Below are positions 41,829 to 51,697 of a DNA stretch of 64,000 nt, piece by piece. The DNA is from Chitinophagales bacterium (lineage in GTDB: Bacteria; Bacteroidota; Bacteroidia; Chitinophagales; JADIYW01): positions 1,364,001-1,428,000 of the forward strand of contig JACJXT010000011.1 of NCBI GenBank assembly GCA_020636535.1, in the 5' to 3' direction. The stretch's first letter is position 1, and each line of letters begins with the position of its first letter. A program made the position numbers and the translations under genes. A model generated the notes under the pieces. The model made no database searches. It worked only from the letters and a program-made list of their open reading frames with translations, and was not told where the DNA came from.

Positions 41829-44123
41829 TTACTGCACATACGCATTATAATACGAACATGATTTAATGACTTCTTGGTAGTATTTAGTGTCTGAGTAGTT
41901 TTGTTTGAAAAGCTTATAATAGTAGCCACTTACAAAATCAATGTCTTTATTTTTGTTGGCAATAAACTTATCCGATTCGTAGTAGTCGTTCATCTCACAC
42001 TTAGCCAACATCCAACAACATTTAGCTTTTAAATTTTTGTCAGTAGCTAAGTCCATTGCTTTTTTGTAGTACTTTTTGGCTAAATCGCAGTTGTATGGTA
42101 TTTGATTCAAATCGGTTCTGTATTCTTCAAAAATTGGTTCATTATCTTGCCAATTAGTAATAAAGCTATAACTGCTATATCTAATACAATCACTTGCATA
42201 GTTATAAAACATTCTTGCATTACCAAAATGCGTGATGTTGTAGTAACCATTTCCCATTAAAAAATAATTAATAGCTGCTTCGGTTGGATTATTTTTTGCA
42301 GTAGTTTCCATTTTTTTCATGGTTTCTAAAAAAGACAATTTAGTATAAACTGTAGTTTGTTTTCTTTTAAAATCGCAGTCGTGACAATCGTTTACCCAAG
42401 CATTAAATGGATTGGCTAATAATTTGGTTTGTGCTTCGTTTGGAATTTCTTTGAACTTAGCAATGGCTTCATCTAATTTGCCTTCTTGAGCTAAACGAGT
42501 TGCCCATAAATCTGTTAAACAATTTACATCGCAACGATATTGCTCTATTAAAGTTTGATAAAATGGATTTTTATTTTGTTGCATAAACTGAGTCATTGCA
42601 TCAATATTACTGATGCTATTTATAAAGTTATCATTGCTAAAACACAATTCTGCTTTTAAGTTTTCACCTTGTTTGGCATATAAATCGCTCAATATTTTCA
42701 TACACGATTGATATACATAATGAGTTCTTACATTATTTGTTTTATTAATATTGTCGTAGTAATAATAGTAATTATTTCTATTATTATTTATAATGTATTT
42801 TAAGTTATCTAGAATACTATTTTCAAAAGAAGCATCTATATGTTCACAAGCATAGACTTTATTAATAAATTCAATCACTTTTACCTGACCAATTAAATCA
42901 TCATTAGCATTATTTAAATTTACTTTTTGTACAGTCTGTTCAGACAAATGATAGTCTTCATCTAAAAAATACAAATAGGAGAGTGCTGTGTTCCAAAAAT
43001 TGTTATTGCTTTTATCTAAATCAACAAAATTTTTAAAAGTATTTATAGCTTGTTTTAGTTGAGTTTTGTTATTTGAGCTGTACTTTTCAGTGTCTCTATA
43101 AGTGTCTGTATCAAATAAATTAACTTCTAATGTATTTATAAATCGTGTAGCTAATAATTTACTGTATTTAGAACTTGCATCAAGTTGTTGTATTGCTTCA
43201 ATTGCTCGTAATGGATCTGCGTAATAGCCAAGCATTGTCCAAAGTTCAATTTCGGTATTTCCTTTTTTTGCTAATTCTAAACTTTCTTGCCAATCACTTT
43301 CTTCTTGTGGATGAAAGTACGCCATAGCTTCTTTTTGTAAAGGAGCATACTCTTTAAACAATACACTATACATATAATTGGCTGCAGCATACTTTTTTAG
43401 TCGATACAAAGCTCCACTAACATATTGAATACTTCTATAAAAAATATATCCATTGTTTTTATTGAGGTCTTTACAACTATTAAACCATTTTATTGTTTCT
43501 AAGAAATCAAAATTATAGAAATACATTCTTAAAATTTGATATGCATATCTTTGTTTTAAAAATGCATTGTTTTCGCTATCGTACTTTATTTTTAATTGAT
43601 TAATTAAATTAGTAATATTTTTATTGTTCGGTGATTTATATTGTAAGTCCCAACTATATTCTCCAGTATATAAATAAGCATTTTTTTCGCATTGTAGAGC
43701 GTAGTACCAGTAGTTGTAAAAACTTTTAAATTCATTTTTAAATTTTAATTGATACTGACTTAAGATATTATTTTTGCTAGTAGATAAAAATTGTTGCGTT
43801 GCTTTAGCATCTGCTTTCATTAGTTCGCTTACTTGTTTTTCGGTAAGTTGATTATTGAAATATTGTTGCCATGCTTTTATATTATCATCTTGTAATTGAT
43901 TGTGTTTCTCTTCATCAACTTCATATCTATCTATATTGCCATAATAGTAATCGTAGCTAAAAAAGTAAGGTGTAAAATTTGGCGTGTTGGCAATTTCTGG
44001 TGTAAACATTGAATAATAAATTTCGCTATAACCTCCATCTGCACAAGCGTCAGAATAATTAATAGGAAATAATACAAGTATAAAAAAGCTAATTAAACTG
44101 CTGAATAGTTGGTATGGTTTCAT
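41829..44123 (-). CDS. Large exported protein of unknown function, alpha-helical repeats
   Basis: A 764-residue protein with a signal peptide ending near SDACADGGYSEIYYSMFTPE; the Cys-Ala-Asp-Gly-Gly could be a lipobox (attached after NYSDA, atypical). The body is rich in Tyr, Asn, Lys and Asp and contains TPR-like helical pairs (for example AANYMYSVLFKEYAPL and DEAIAKFKEIPNEAQ). Two CxxC-like pairs (CRCD, HDCDF) occur late. It overlaps the preceding gene by 35 bp, so the two are co-translated. No enzyme motif is recognised. Confidence 0.75.
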   Translation of the reverse strand: MKPYQLFSSLISFFILVLFPINYSDACADGGYSEIYYSMFTPEIANTPNFTPYFFSYDYYYGNIDRYEVDEEKHNQLQDDNIKAWQQYFNNQLTEKQVSELMKADAKATQQFLSTSKNNILSQYQLKFKNEFKSFYNYWYYALQCEKNAYLYTGEYSWDLQYKSPNNKNITNLINQLKIKYDSENNAFLKQRYAYQILRMYFYNFDFLETIKWFNSCKDLNKNNGYIFYRSIQYVSGALYRLKKYAAANYMYSVLFKEYAPLQKEAMAYFHPQEESDWQESLELAKKGNTEIELWTMLGYYADPLRAIEAIQQLDASSKYSKLLATRFINTLEVNLFDTDTYRDTEKYSSNNKTQLKQAINTFKNFVDLDKSNNNFWNTALSYLYFLDEDYHLSEQTVQKVNLNNANDDLIGQVKVIEFINKVYACEHIDASFENSILDNLKYIINNNRNNYYYYYDNINKTNNVRTHYVYQSCMKILSDLYAKQGENLKAELCFSNDNFINSISNIDAMTQFMQQNKNPFYQTLIEQYRCDVNCLTDLWATRLAQEGKLDEAIAKFKEIPNEAQTKLLANPFNAWVNDCHDCDFKRKQTTVYTKLSFLETMKKMETTAKNNPTEAAINYFLMGNGYYNITHFGNARMFYNYASDCIRYSSYSFITNWQDNEPIFEEYRTDLNQIPYNCDLAKKYYKKAMDLATDKNLKAKCCWMLAKCEMNDYYESDKFIANKNKDIDFVSGYYYKLFKQNYSDTKYYQEVIKSCSYYNAYVQ

Positions 44124-45084
44124 TCGATAATAGTTTTAATGATTGGCTGTCTAAGTGATATAAAACTATATCAAATTTTTTGTAATTACAATTCTTTTTC
44201 GTTAACAAATACAAATCTTTTAAGTCATTCTTGTTGATGTGTTCAAATCGTATAATATCATTTTTCATAAAATAAAAACCAGCTAAAAACTGACTTGTTT
44301 GCACTTGATAGAGTGTATTGTTGAGTGCTTTTAAGTCATTAGTTTTAAAATCACTTTTACGCAAATTGTTTTTTATAGCCATTAATTTATTATTTCTGAA
44401 AATAGCTGTCCACGAAAAAATAGGAAATGCATAATCTAATGGTATTGGATATTTTTTAGCGTAGGCAATATATTTTTTTGTAGTATTAATATTGAGAATA
44501 GAATTGTATTCATCGATGTTTTTTACATCGCCCATATTGTACAACATTAACACTGCTTTTTTTACAGGCGGAACACCAGTGGTATTTTTATATTTTATTT
44601 GATGTAATCTAATAGTAGCTGTTACTTTATAATTTTCTTGTAAAAGTGTAAGTAGTTTAAAGTATTTCGCTTTGGTACTCACCGTCCAATCGCAATCAAT
44701 TTGTATTGTTTTTGCTTTGATATTATTCAGTTGATTGATTTTTTCAATTAGTTGAACCATGTTTTTACTCAATGACTCAATTTGCTCGAAAGATAAATTA
44801 GCAATGGCATCATTTTCAATATAGACAGTTGGAACAACAGCATAATTTACTTTTTCTTTAATTTCAACCTTATATTTTGGAACAGCTTTTCCGTTATGCC
44901 AAACCACATCAAAATAATGTAAGTAGATGGTTTTTGTGTTGAGTAAATGTAGTGTTTCTTGTTCTAGACTATCAATTTGATATTGTTGTTTCCAGTAATA
45001 AAAATCAATTTGACGATGATTGTTTTGACAGCTAATCAAACAAAATAAAAATAAATAAATAATATATTTAAAACCGTTTGTCAT
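44089..45084 (-). CDS. Lipoprotein of unknown function, TIM-barrel-like
   Basis: A 331-residue lipoprotein starting MTNGFKYIIYLFLFCLISC, with the lipobox LISC about residue 19. The segment TKTIYLHYFDV, QLNNIKAKTIQIDCDWTVSTKAKYF, then ATIRLHQIKYKN and AVLMLYNMGD reads like successive beta-alpha units of a glycoside-hydrolase-like or DUF TIM barrel, with D and W near strand ends. The function is not known. The frame is open to 45171, but the ATG at 45084 starts the signal peptide. It overlaps the next gene by 35 bp, suggesting a two-protein envelope system. Confidence 0.7.
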   Translation of the reverse strand: MTNGFKYIIYLFLFCLISCQNNHRQIDFYYWKQQYQIDSLEQETLHLLNTKTIYLHYFDVVWHNGKAVPKYKVEIKEKVNYAVVPTVYIENDAIANLSFEQIESLSKNMVQLIEKINQLNNIKAKTIQIDCDWTVSTKAKYFKLLTLLQENYKVTATIRLHQIKYKNTTGVPPVKKAVLMLYNMGDVKNIDEYNSILNINTTKKYIAYAKKYPIPLDYAFPIFSWTAIFRNNKLMAIKNNLRKSDFKTNDLKALNNTLYQVQTSQFLAGFYFMKNDIIRFEHINKNDLKDLYLLTKKNCNYKKFDIVLYHLDSQSLKLLSNETIPTIQQFN

Positions 45085-45206
45085 GCGAGAAAAAAATTCA
45101 TAGAGAAATAAATTATTCCTACAAAAAAATAATTGAGGATAATTAGGTTCCGTATATTTTTCATATTTCAAAATTACGGAAAGACGCCAATCTATTCTAG
45201 AACAAA

Positions 45207-46487
45207 CTACTTTTTCTCTTCTTCTTTCTTAACACTTACTTTATCACCTTCTTTTAATTCTTTAGTTAAAACATTGTAAGGACCAGTAACTACTTTGTCG
45301 TTTTGTTTTAAACCTTCCAAAATCTGAATGTAGTTTTCGTTTTGAATTCCACTTGTTACTACTTGTTGTTTTGCAATACCATCAACTACTTTAAAAACGA
45401 GTTCTTGAGTTTTCATACTACCGTTTATCATAGTATCTTTTGTAGTAACTGCTTGAATTGGAATAGCTAATGTATTTGGTTTTTTATCAGTAATAATATC
45501 AACCGTAGCAGACATTCCTGGTAAAAATGGCTTTGGATTATCGGTCAATAAATCAATATACGATTGTTTTAACAAAGTAACTTTTACTTCAAAATTAGTA
45601 CTTTGATCGCTTGTTAAACCACTAATACCACTTGCACCTTTAGAAGTGTTGGCAATTTCAGTTACAATGGCTTTAAATTTTCTATCTAAGTAAGCATCAA
45701 CTTCTACCAAAGCAGTATCGCCTTGTCTAATTTTAATAATTTCACTTTCGCTTACTTCTACTTTTACTTCCATTGCTTCAAAGTTGGCAATACGCATCAT
45801 TTCTGTTCCAGCCATTTGCAAAGTACCTACTACTTTTTCGCCTTTTTTTACATTCAATAAAGAAATAACACCGTCCATTGGTGCGTAAATGGCAGTTTTG
45901 TTTAAGTTGTTTTTGGCATCTTTAATAGCGGCTTGTGCTGCTTTTACATTGTAATTAGCACCATCAATAGATTTTTGAGCCGCTTTGTATTCTGCTTTTG
46001 CTGATTGATAGGCTGCTTCTGCATTTTCTAAATCTGATTTTGAAATGATTTTTTTATCGTACAAACCTTTGCTGCGATTATAAGCACTTTCTGCATTCAA
46101 CAACTGTGCTTCTACTTGCTGTAATCTTGCTTGAAGATTGGCAACTGTAGATTTAGAACTATTTAAATTGGCAGTAGATTGGTCTACAAATGCAACATAA
46201 CTTTCTGCTTGGATTCGAGCCAACAACTGACCTTTTTTTACTATCTGACCTTCTGCTACATTCAATTCTATAATTTCACCAGAAACATCAGAGCTAATTT
46301 TAACTTCTTCCTGCGGATATATTTTTCCACTTGCTGTTACATACTGTGTAATGTCGTGCTTTGCAACCGTTTCCATTTCTACTTCAACACTACTGTTGGC
46401 TTTTTTCTTTTTACCAATTATCATTGCTATAATAATAACAATAACAGTAATTGTTCCTAAAATATATAATAATTTATTATTTTTCAT
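45207..46487 (-). CDS. Periplasmic adaptor (membrane-fusion) subunit of an efflux system
   Basis: A 426-residue HlyD/MacA-type adaptor. It has one N-terminal membrane helix (LLYILGTITVIVIIIAMIIG), a split biotinyl/lipoyl domain (SGEIIELNVAEGQIVKKGQLLARI and MDGVISLLNVKKGEKV), a long coiled-coil hairpin between them, then beta-barrel and membrane-proximal domains. The anchor and lipoyl halves resemble MacA. It sits 3 bp after the TolC-like gene. No inner-membrane pump (MacB or RND) follows in the operon. Confidence 0.93.
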   Translation of the reverse strand: MKNNKLLYILGTITVIVIIIAMIIGKKKKANSSVEVEMETVAKHDITQYVTASGKIYPQEEVKISSDVSGEIIELNVAEGQIVKKGQLLARIQAESYVAFVDQSTANLNSSKSTVANLQARLQQVEAQLLNAESAYNRSKGLYDKKIISKSDLENAEAAYQSAKAEYKAAQKSIDGANYNVKAAQAAIKDAKNNLNKTAIYAPMDGVISLLNVKKGEKVVGTLQMAGTEMMRIANFEAMEVKVEVSESEIIKIRQGDTALVEVDAYLDRKFKAIVTEIANTSKGASGISGLTSDQSTNFEVKVTLLKQSYIDLLTDNPKPFLPGMSATVDIITDKKPNTLAIPIQAVTTKDTMINGSMKTQELVFKVVDGIAKQQVVTSGIQNENYIQILEGLKQNDKVVTGPYNVLTKELKEGDKVSVKKEEEKK

Positions 46488-46490
46488 TTC

Positions 46491-47912
46491 TTAAAATTGA
46501 ATGGGTTTGTTTTGATAATAATCTAATACTTTAGCATTAAAAATATATTCGTACTTGCTTTGTATTAATCTTGATAAAGCATTGTTGACATTGTTTTTTG
46601 CTAAGTTAACTTCTAACTGACTTGCCAAACCTGCTTTCACTCTTTCAGCAGCAATGTCGTAAGATGCATTGGTGATATCGTAAGTTTTCTTAGCAGCTTT
46701 ATAGTTTTCTTGTGCATTTAAAGCATTGATATATGCTTGCTGAATATTTTGTTGTAAATCTTGCTGTGCTTGTTGCGTTTGTAATTCGGTAAGTTCTACA
46801 TTTAATTTTGCTTGATTTACTGCAAATTTCACTGCATTTTTATTATAAATAGGAATGTTTAAAGACAATCCGAGTGTGTAACTCAGCGTATTGTTTAATT
46901 GTTTAAAATAAGGAATTCTGCTTTGAGATGTTTGTGTTTCTGGAATCAAGACTTGTTGTAGTGTACCATCAACAAAACCTATAGGAATAAAATTGCCAGT
47001 TGTAGTTTGTGAAGTAGTCGTATTCTGACTACTAAAAAATGTTCCAATATTTCCAATAAAATTTAAAGTAGGATAATAGTTTGCTTTTGCTATATCGATA
47101 TTTTTCCTAGCACTTTCAGTTTTTAAAGCCAAACTTTTTAACTCAGGTCTGTTGTCTAAAGCAGATGCATAAACAGCAGCAGCTTTTGGAAGCAATCCTA
47201 ACTCATCTATATGGTCGAAATTTGGCGTTTTTACTTCAATAGTAGAATCTAAATTCATTTGAAGTACTGTTTTTAGGTTTAAATAAGCTAAGTTAATCTG
47301 ACTATTAGCCAAGGTGATATTGGCATCTTCGGTAGCAATTTGAGCATCAATATCGTATAAATTACCTTCTGGCAAAGCACCAGCATTAACCATTTCTTGA
47401 GTTTGATTGCGTTGCTCTAAAGTGTTTTTGTGTTGTTCTGCTAATTGAGCTGCTTGTTCTTTACTACTTAATATATTTAAATATGCAGTAAGTATTTGTA
47501 GCTGAATATTATTCTTTAAAACTTCATTATCTAGTTTTAATGCTTCTAAATCAATAGTTGCTTTTTCAATTTGATGTTTGGTCGCAAATCCATCAAAAAC
47601 AGGTTGATTAACATTTAAACCATAATCGTTATAGTGAACCACTTGCGTTTCGTACTGATTAGAAAAGTAGTTGTAGTTATTACCAATTCTCAATGAATAA
47701 TTACTACTTGCATTGATATTTGGTGTATAGTTAAACTTGTTTTTCCTAACTTCTAAAGCCGCTAGGTCTTGGTTGATAACATTGATTTTTAACTGCAAAT
47801 TATTTTCTTCAGCATAAGCTAAGCACTTATTCCAATCCCAAACTTGTTGAGCATTGGCAAAGCGAGCAATGAAAAATAATACAATACCAAATAGGACATT
47901 TTTATTAAACAT
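46491..47912 (-). CDS. TolC family outer-membrane efflux protein
   Basis: A 473-residue protein with a signal peptide ending FANAQ and two outer-membrane-factor repeats, each made of long alpha-helices (LEALKLDNEVLKNNIQLQILTAYLNIL; LTELQTQQAQQDLQQNIQQAYINALN) flanking beta strands. The paired start WDWNKCLAYAEENNLQL is typical of Bacteroidota TolC. It would form the channel for the adaptor encoded 3 bp downstream. Confidence 0.94.
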   Translation of the reverse strand: MFNKNVLFGIVLFFIARFANAQQVWDWNKCLAYAEENNLQLKINVINQDLAALEVRKNKFNYTPNINASSNYSLRIGNNYNYFSNQYETQVVHYNDYGLNVNQPVFDGFATKHQIEKATIDLEALKLDNEVLKNNIQLQILTAYLNILSSKEQAAQLAEQHKNTLEQRNQTQEMVNAGALPEGNLYDIDAQIATEDANITLANSQINLAYLNLKTVLQMNLDSTIEVKTPNFDHIDELGLLPKAAAVYASALDNRPELKSLALKTESARKNIDIAKANYYPTLNFIGNIGTFFSSQNTTTSQTTTGNFIPIGFVDGTLQQVLIPETQTSQSRIPYFKQLNNTLSYTLGLSLNIPIYNKNAVKFAVNQAKLNVELTELQTQQAQQDLQQNIQQAYINALNAQENYKAAKKTYDITNASYDIAAERVKAGLASQLEVNLAKNNVNNALSRLIQSKYEYIFNAKVLDYYQNKPIQF

Positions 47913-48110
47913 ATCTTATTAAATAGGATTTTGGACTGCAAAGCTAATAGATTTTTATGGTATTATAAAACTAATTTATGTTATGGTTTGAAGTAAACTT
48001 AATGTATAAATCTTCTTAATAATCCAACAGTTATTTTTTACTTAATAAAAGCATCAACAATTGTGTATGATTTGTTTGATTGATTTAATTTCTGACTGAT
48101 TAGATTTGTT

Positions 48111-48118
48111 TAAAATAT
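48111..48118 (+). promoter_or_regulatory. -7 element before the OmpA-like gene
   Basis: TAGATTTG fits TAnnTTTG and ends 5 bp before the ATG at 48124, again a nearly leaderless arrangement. An AT-rich TTTA lies 23 bp upstream; the -33 match is poor. Confidence 0.4.
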
Positions 48119-48123
48119 AAAAA

Positions 48124-49095
48124 ATGAGACAAGTTTTAATACTAATTGTAGTGATGTTTTCAATGGTATCATGTGTTACACAGAAAAAATATAATGATTT
48201 ATTTAATAAATATATGAATACTCAAGTTGATAATGCTTCACTCAACAAAAACATAGATAGTATTCAGCAAGCATTATTGCAAGAAAGAGCTAATTTAAGT
48301 CAGTCTATTGCTCAAATGAAAGCAGATTCTATGAATTTGGTAAATCTGCTAGATAATATGAAAAGCGAGATTGATGCTTTAAATAAAGCCAAACAAAATT
48401 TAGAAGCAGAAAGTGCAGAAAAACTAAATCAAGCTAATTTAGAAAATCAAAAAACTAATGCAGAGCTAATACAACTGCAAATGAGTTTAGAGCAACAAAA
48501 ATTAATGCTAGACAAAAAAGAAAAAGAGTTAGCACTATTGGCTAGTAATTTGAGTAGTCAACAAGAAAAAATTGATTTGCTAGAGAAATTGTTGAACGAG
48601 CAAAAAACACAATCAGAGTTATTGAAAAATAATATATTAAAAGCAATGACAAATATTGATGCTGGTGATCTAGAAGTAACTACTAAAGATGGAAAAGTAT
48701 ATGTGATGTTGTCTAATAAGTTGATGTTTGCTTCTGGAAGCACTGTTGTAGAAAGCAAAGGCATAGAAGCTCTAGGTAAATTGGCTTCGGTGTTGCAAAA
48801 AAATCCAGATATTATGATTAATGTAGAAGGACATACAGATAATGTAAAATATTTGTCGGCTACTACTGGTTGTATTCAAGATAACTGGGATTTAAGCTTA
48901 ATGCGTGCTAGTAGTGTATTGCATATTTTAACAGACAAGTATAAAGTAAATCCATCACAAATATTTGCAAGCGGAAAAGGAGAATACAGTCCAAAAGTAC
49001 CAAACACAACAGCAGAAAACAAAGCACAAAACAGAAGAACAGAAATTATACTAACACCAAAAACAGATAAATTACTAGAATTGCTAGGAGAGTAG
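48124..49095 (+). CDS. OmpA-family peptidoglycan-binding lipoprotein with coiled coil
   Basis: A 323-residue lipoprotein (MVSCVTQ lipobox). Residues about 25-165 form a continuous coiled coil rich in Leu, Gln, Lys and Glu. The C-terminal OmpA domain reads VMLSNKLMFASGSTVVESKG, NIMINVEGHTDNVKY-type sequence and NKAQNRRTEIIL, including the N/R contacts for diaminopimelate. It should anchor the outer membrane to the wall. Monocistronic. Confidence 0.93.
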   Translation: MRQVLILIVVMFSMVSCVTQKKYNDLFNKYMNTQVDNASLNKNIDSIQQALLQERANLSQSIAQMKADSMNLVNLLDNMKSEIDALNKAKQNLEAESAEKLNQANLENQKTNAELIQLQMSLEQQKLMLDKKEKELALLASNLSSQQEKIDLLEKLLNEQKTQSELLKNNILKAMTNIDAGDLEVTTKDGKVYVMLSNKLMFASGSTVVESKGIEALGKLASVLQKNPDIMINVEGHTDNVKYLSATTGCIQDNWDLSLMRASSVLHILTDKYKVNPSQIFASGKGEYSPKVPNTTAENKAQNRRTEIILTPKTDKLLELLGE

Positions 49096-49309
49096 TTGGT
49101 ACAAAATAAAGCTATTTTAAATGCTATTTAGTATAATATGTAGTGTATTGCTAATCTCTAAATTACTAATATCAATATTAGATTGAATTAATTTGTAATT
49201 ATGAAATTCAATATTATTTCCTAAAGTAAATTACTTGTATCTTGTTCAAGTTTTAAGTATGTGATTTGTATTTAGTTATTAAATTTATATAGCTATAATA
49301 ATTTATCTA

Positions 49310-49960
49310 TCAATATCCTTGTAATTCATCAGATAAATGATAGTGTATACCTTGTGTATTTTGCTTAGCAATAGCAACCATAGCTTTTGCTACCTGACTT
49401 CCTTTTATACTTTTGTACTTTTTTAAACTTCCAAATAGCAAACCATCAAACAACGGCATTACTTTTTGTGCAATATTTTCACCCAATCTAAATTCAGTTC
49501 TATCGCCAATTAATAAAGAAGGTTGTAAAATGTCTAACTGATTAAATTGTAGTGCTTTTAAAGCTGTTTCTGTTTCGCCTTTTACTTTATTATAAAAAAT
49601 ACTCGAATTCTCATCGGCACCAAGTGCTGTAACAATCAGCATGTGTTGAGTACCATTTTGTTTACAAATTGTAGCAATCTCCACAGGATATTGATAGTCT
49701 ACTTTTTTAAATTGCTCTTGTGAACCAGCAGTTTTAATAGTAGTACCTAAACAACAAAACAATACATCTGCTTTTAGCTCATCAGCATATTCGTTGATAT
49801 GGTCAAAATCTACTACGATTTCTTTTAATTTATTGTTCAATTTTTGACTTGGCTTTCTCACCAAAGCAATTACTTGGTCGAAATAATTATCTGCTAGTAA
49901 AAAATCAACCACATTTTTACCAATTAAACCAGTACTTCCTATCACTAATGCTGTTTTCAT
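49310..49960 (-). CDS. NAD(P)-binding Rossmann protein (atypical SDR, HTATIP2-like)
   Basis: A 216-residue extended SDR-like protein. The N-terminal GSTGLIGKNVVDFLL is the dinucleotide-binding glycine motif, followed by VFCCLGTT-like sequence at strand 4. The usual YxxxK is replaced by YNKVKGETE. Such short epimerase-like proteins are frequent in bacteria and mostly uncharacterised. Monocistronic, on the opposite strand to its neighbours. Confidence 0.85.
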   Translation of the reverse strand: MKTALVIGSTGLIGKNVVDFLLADNYFDQVIALVRKPSQKLNNKLKEIVVDFDHINEYADELKADVLFCCLGTTIKTAGSQEQFKKVDYQYPVEIATICKQNGTQHMLIVTALGADENSSIFYNKVKGETETALKALQFNQLDILQPSLLIGDRTEFRLGENIAQKVMPLFDGLLFGSLKKYKSIKGSQVAKAMVAIAKQNTQGIHYHLSDELQGY

Positions 49961-50040
49961 TGCGTATTTTTTTGTTTATTTGTAGCAAATATCTGAAAAA
50001 ATAATGATACTAGATGATGCATGAGTATTTGTTAGCAGAT

Positions 50041-50211
50041 AATCAAGAACGACCCACAAGAAATTTAGAGAGAACAAGTAAAAAAGCGTAAAAAAATCTT
50101 GCTGTTTGAACGAAGCGAGTTTCAAGATTTTTAGTTTTTTTTATGTAGTTCGAGCGTTAAGAATTTATTGCAGTCTTGATTTTTTGCTACTTTTGTATCA
50201 AGACAAAAGTA
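50041..50211. repeat. Dispersed repeat of about 180 bp, copy 2
   Basis: Matches 16263-16452 along its length but lacks that copy's 20-bp GC-rich insert. It ends in the same hairpin ACTTTTGT / ACAAAAGT. It fills most of the 314-bp spacer upstream of the GlcNAc kinase gene, in the same orientation as copy 1. Confidence 0.85.
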
Positions 50212-50274
50212 GGACTTAATAAAATTAAAGAGCATCTATTTTTGTAATAAATTTCTAATGCTTAATTTGAGATA

Positions 50275-51132
50275 ATGATACTATTTGCAGACAGTGGCTC
50301 TACAAAAACACATTGGGTTTTAGTCGATACAATTGCTAAAACACAACAAGCTTTTATTACAAAAGGCATTAATCCAATTATTCATTTTGAAGACGATATA
50401 AAAAATATAATTTTAGCTAATGAACAATTAGTTGAAAAACATAACTTTATTAAACACATATATTTTTTTGGTGCAGGTTGTTCTAGTAATGAGAGAAAAA
50501 TATTAGTACAACAATCATTACAACAAATATTTCGTAGTACAAATTCTATTCAAGTAGATGAAGATATGGTAGGTAATGCATTGGCTGTATGTAGCGGACA
50601 ACCAATTATTGCTTGTATTTTAGGTACAGGTTCTAATTCTATTTTGTTTGATGGAACTAATTTTCATACTTCCAACGCAGGTATTGGTTATATTTTAGGT
50701 GATGAAGCCAGTGGTGCTTACTTTGGAAAGTTATTGTGTAGAGATTTTATTTATCAAACAATGCCGAAGCATATCATGGAATATATGAAAGAAAAATATG
50801 ATATTGATAGAAATGTATTGATGCAGAAGATATATAAAGATATTTCACCAAACAGATATTTAGCACAGTTTACACAAGTAATGAGCCATTTTAGAACTGA
50901 TGATTATATTCAAACAATGCTCAAAAACGGCTTTCAATCATTTATAGATTATCATATAAAATATTTTAACGATTATAAAAATTATCCAATTGGATTTATT
51001 GGCTCTATTGCCGCAGTTTTTGAAACGGAATTAAAAACTGTTTTATTAGAAAATGAATTAAATTTAAAAGCAATTATCAAAGAACCGATAGATAATATTG
51101 TGGAATACTTTTTAATTAATCACTATGCATGA
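50275..51132 (+). CDS. N-acetylglucosamine kinase (BadF/BcrA ATPase family)
   Basis: A 285-residue ASKHA-fold kinase. The phosphate-1 loop is LFADSGSTKTHWVLVD, a second signature is GCSSNERK and the phosphate-2 region reads IIACILGTGSNSI followed by GIGYILGDEASGAYFGK. This fits Bacteroidota GlcNAc/glucosamine kinase-like proteins acting in cell-wall amino-sugar salvage. Product would be GlcNAc-6-phosphate. It overlaps the following gene by 8 bp. Confidence 0.88.
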   Translation: MILFADSGSTKTHWVLVDTIAKTQQAFITKGINPIIHFEDDIKNIILANEQLVEKHNFIKHIYFFGAGCSSNERKILVQQSLQQIFRSTNSIQVDEDMVGNALAVCSGQPIIACILGTGSNSILFDGTNFHTSNAGIGYILGDEASGAYFGKLLCRDFIYQTMPKHIMEYMKEKYDIDRNVLMQKIYKDISPNRYLAQFTQVMSHFRTDDYIQTMLKNGFQSFIDYHIKYFNDYKNYPIGFIGSIAAVFETELKTVLLENELNLKAIIKEPIDNIVEYFLINHYA

Positions 51133-51697
51133 TATAGAACCATACTGGAATTGGAGAGATAAATATCAAGCAGAACTTGATCCAAAATCGCCGTTTTATG
51201 GTAGAGAATACAATGAGTTTTCATTTACTGATAAAATATATAATTATTATATTCATCCACAGTGGGACAGCATTGGTAGCGAAACTTTATTTATAAAAAT
51301 ATTGTATGTCAATTATAAACAGCAGTCGTGTATTATTGAGTTAATAGGAGAGTGGAACGATAGTATTAATAACGATATTGCGTTTTTAAAACGAGATGTT
51401 ATTGATGTATTACTACAAGAAGGCATTAATAAATTTGTATTGATTGGTGAGAATGTATTGAACTTTTTTGGCGATGATAACGACTACTACGAAGAATGGT
51501 ACGAAGATATAAAAGATACAGATGGTTGGATAGTAGCTATAAATTTTAGAGAACATGTACTAGAAGATATGAAAACAGCTAATATTCATTATTTTATCAA
51601 TATTAATGAAAGATATGCAAATATCAACTGGCGAAATTACAAACCAAGTAACCTTATTAAGTACATAGATGATTTACTAATACGATTAATTGCTTAA
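51125..51697 (+). CDS. Conserved protein of unknown function, coupled to GlcNAc kinase
   Basis: A 190-residue soluble acidic protein, MHDIEPYWNWRDKYQAELD onward. It has many aromatic residues (FYGREYNEF, YNYYIHPQWDSIG), a basic central strand VNYKQQSCIIELIGEW and a conserved NINWRNYKPSNLI near the end. I recognise the pairing with BadF-type kinases in Bacteroidota but no function. The 8-bp overlap with the kinase indicates translational coupling; the stop overlaps the next convergent gene's stop by 4 bp. Confidence 0.7.
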   Translation: MHDIEPYWNWRDKYQAELDPKSPFYGREYNEFSFTDKIYNYYIHPQWDSIGSETLFIKILYVNYKQQSCIIELIGEWNDSINNDIAFLKRDVIDVLLQEGINKFVLIGENVLNFFGDDNDYYEEWYEDIKDTDGWIVAINFREHVLEDMKTANIHYFININERYANINWRNYKPSNLIKYIDDLLIRLIA

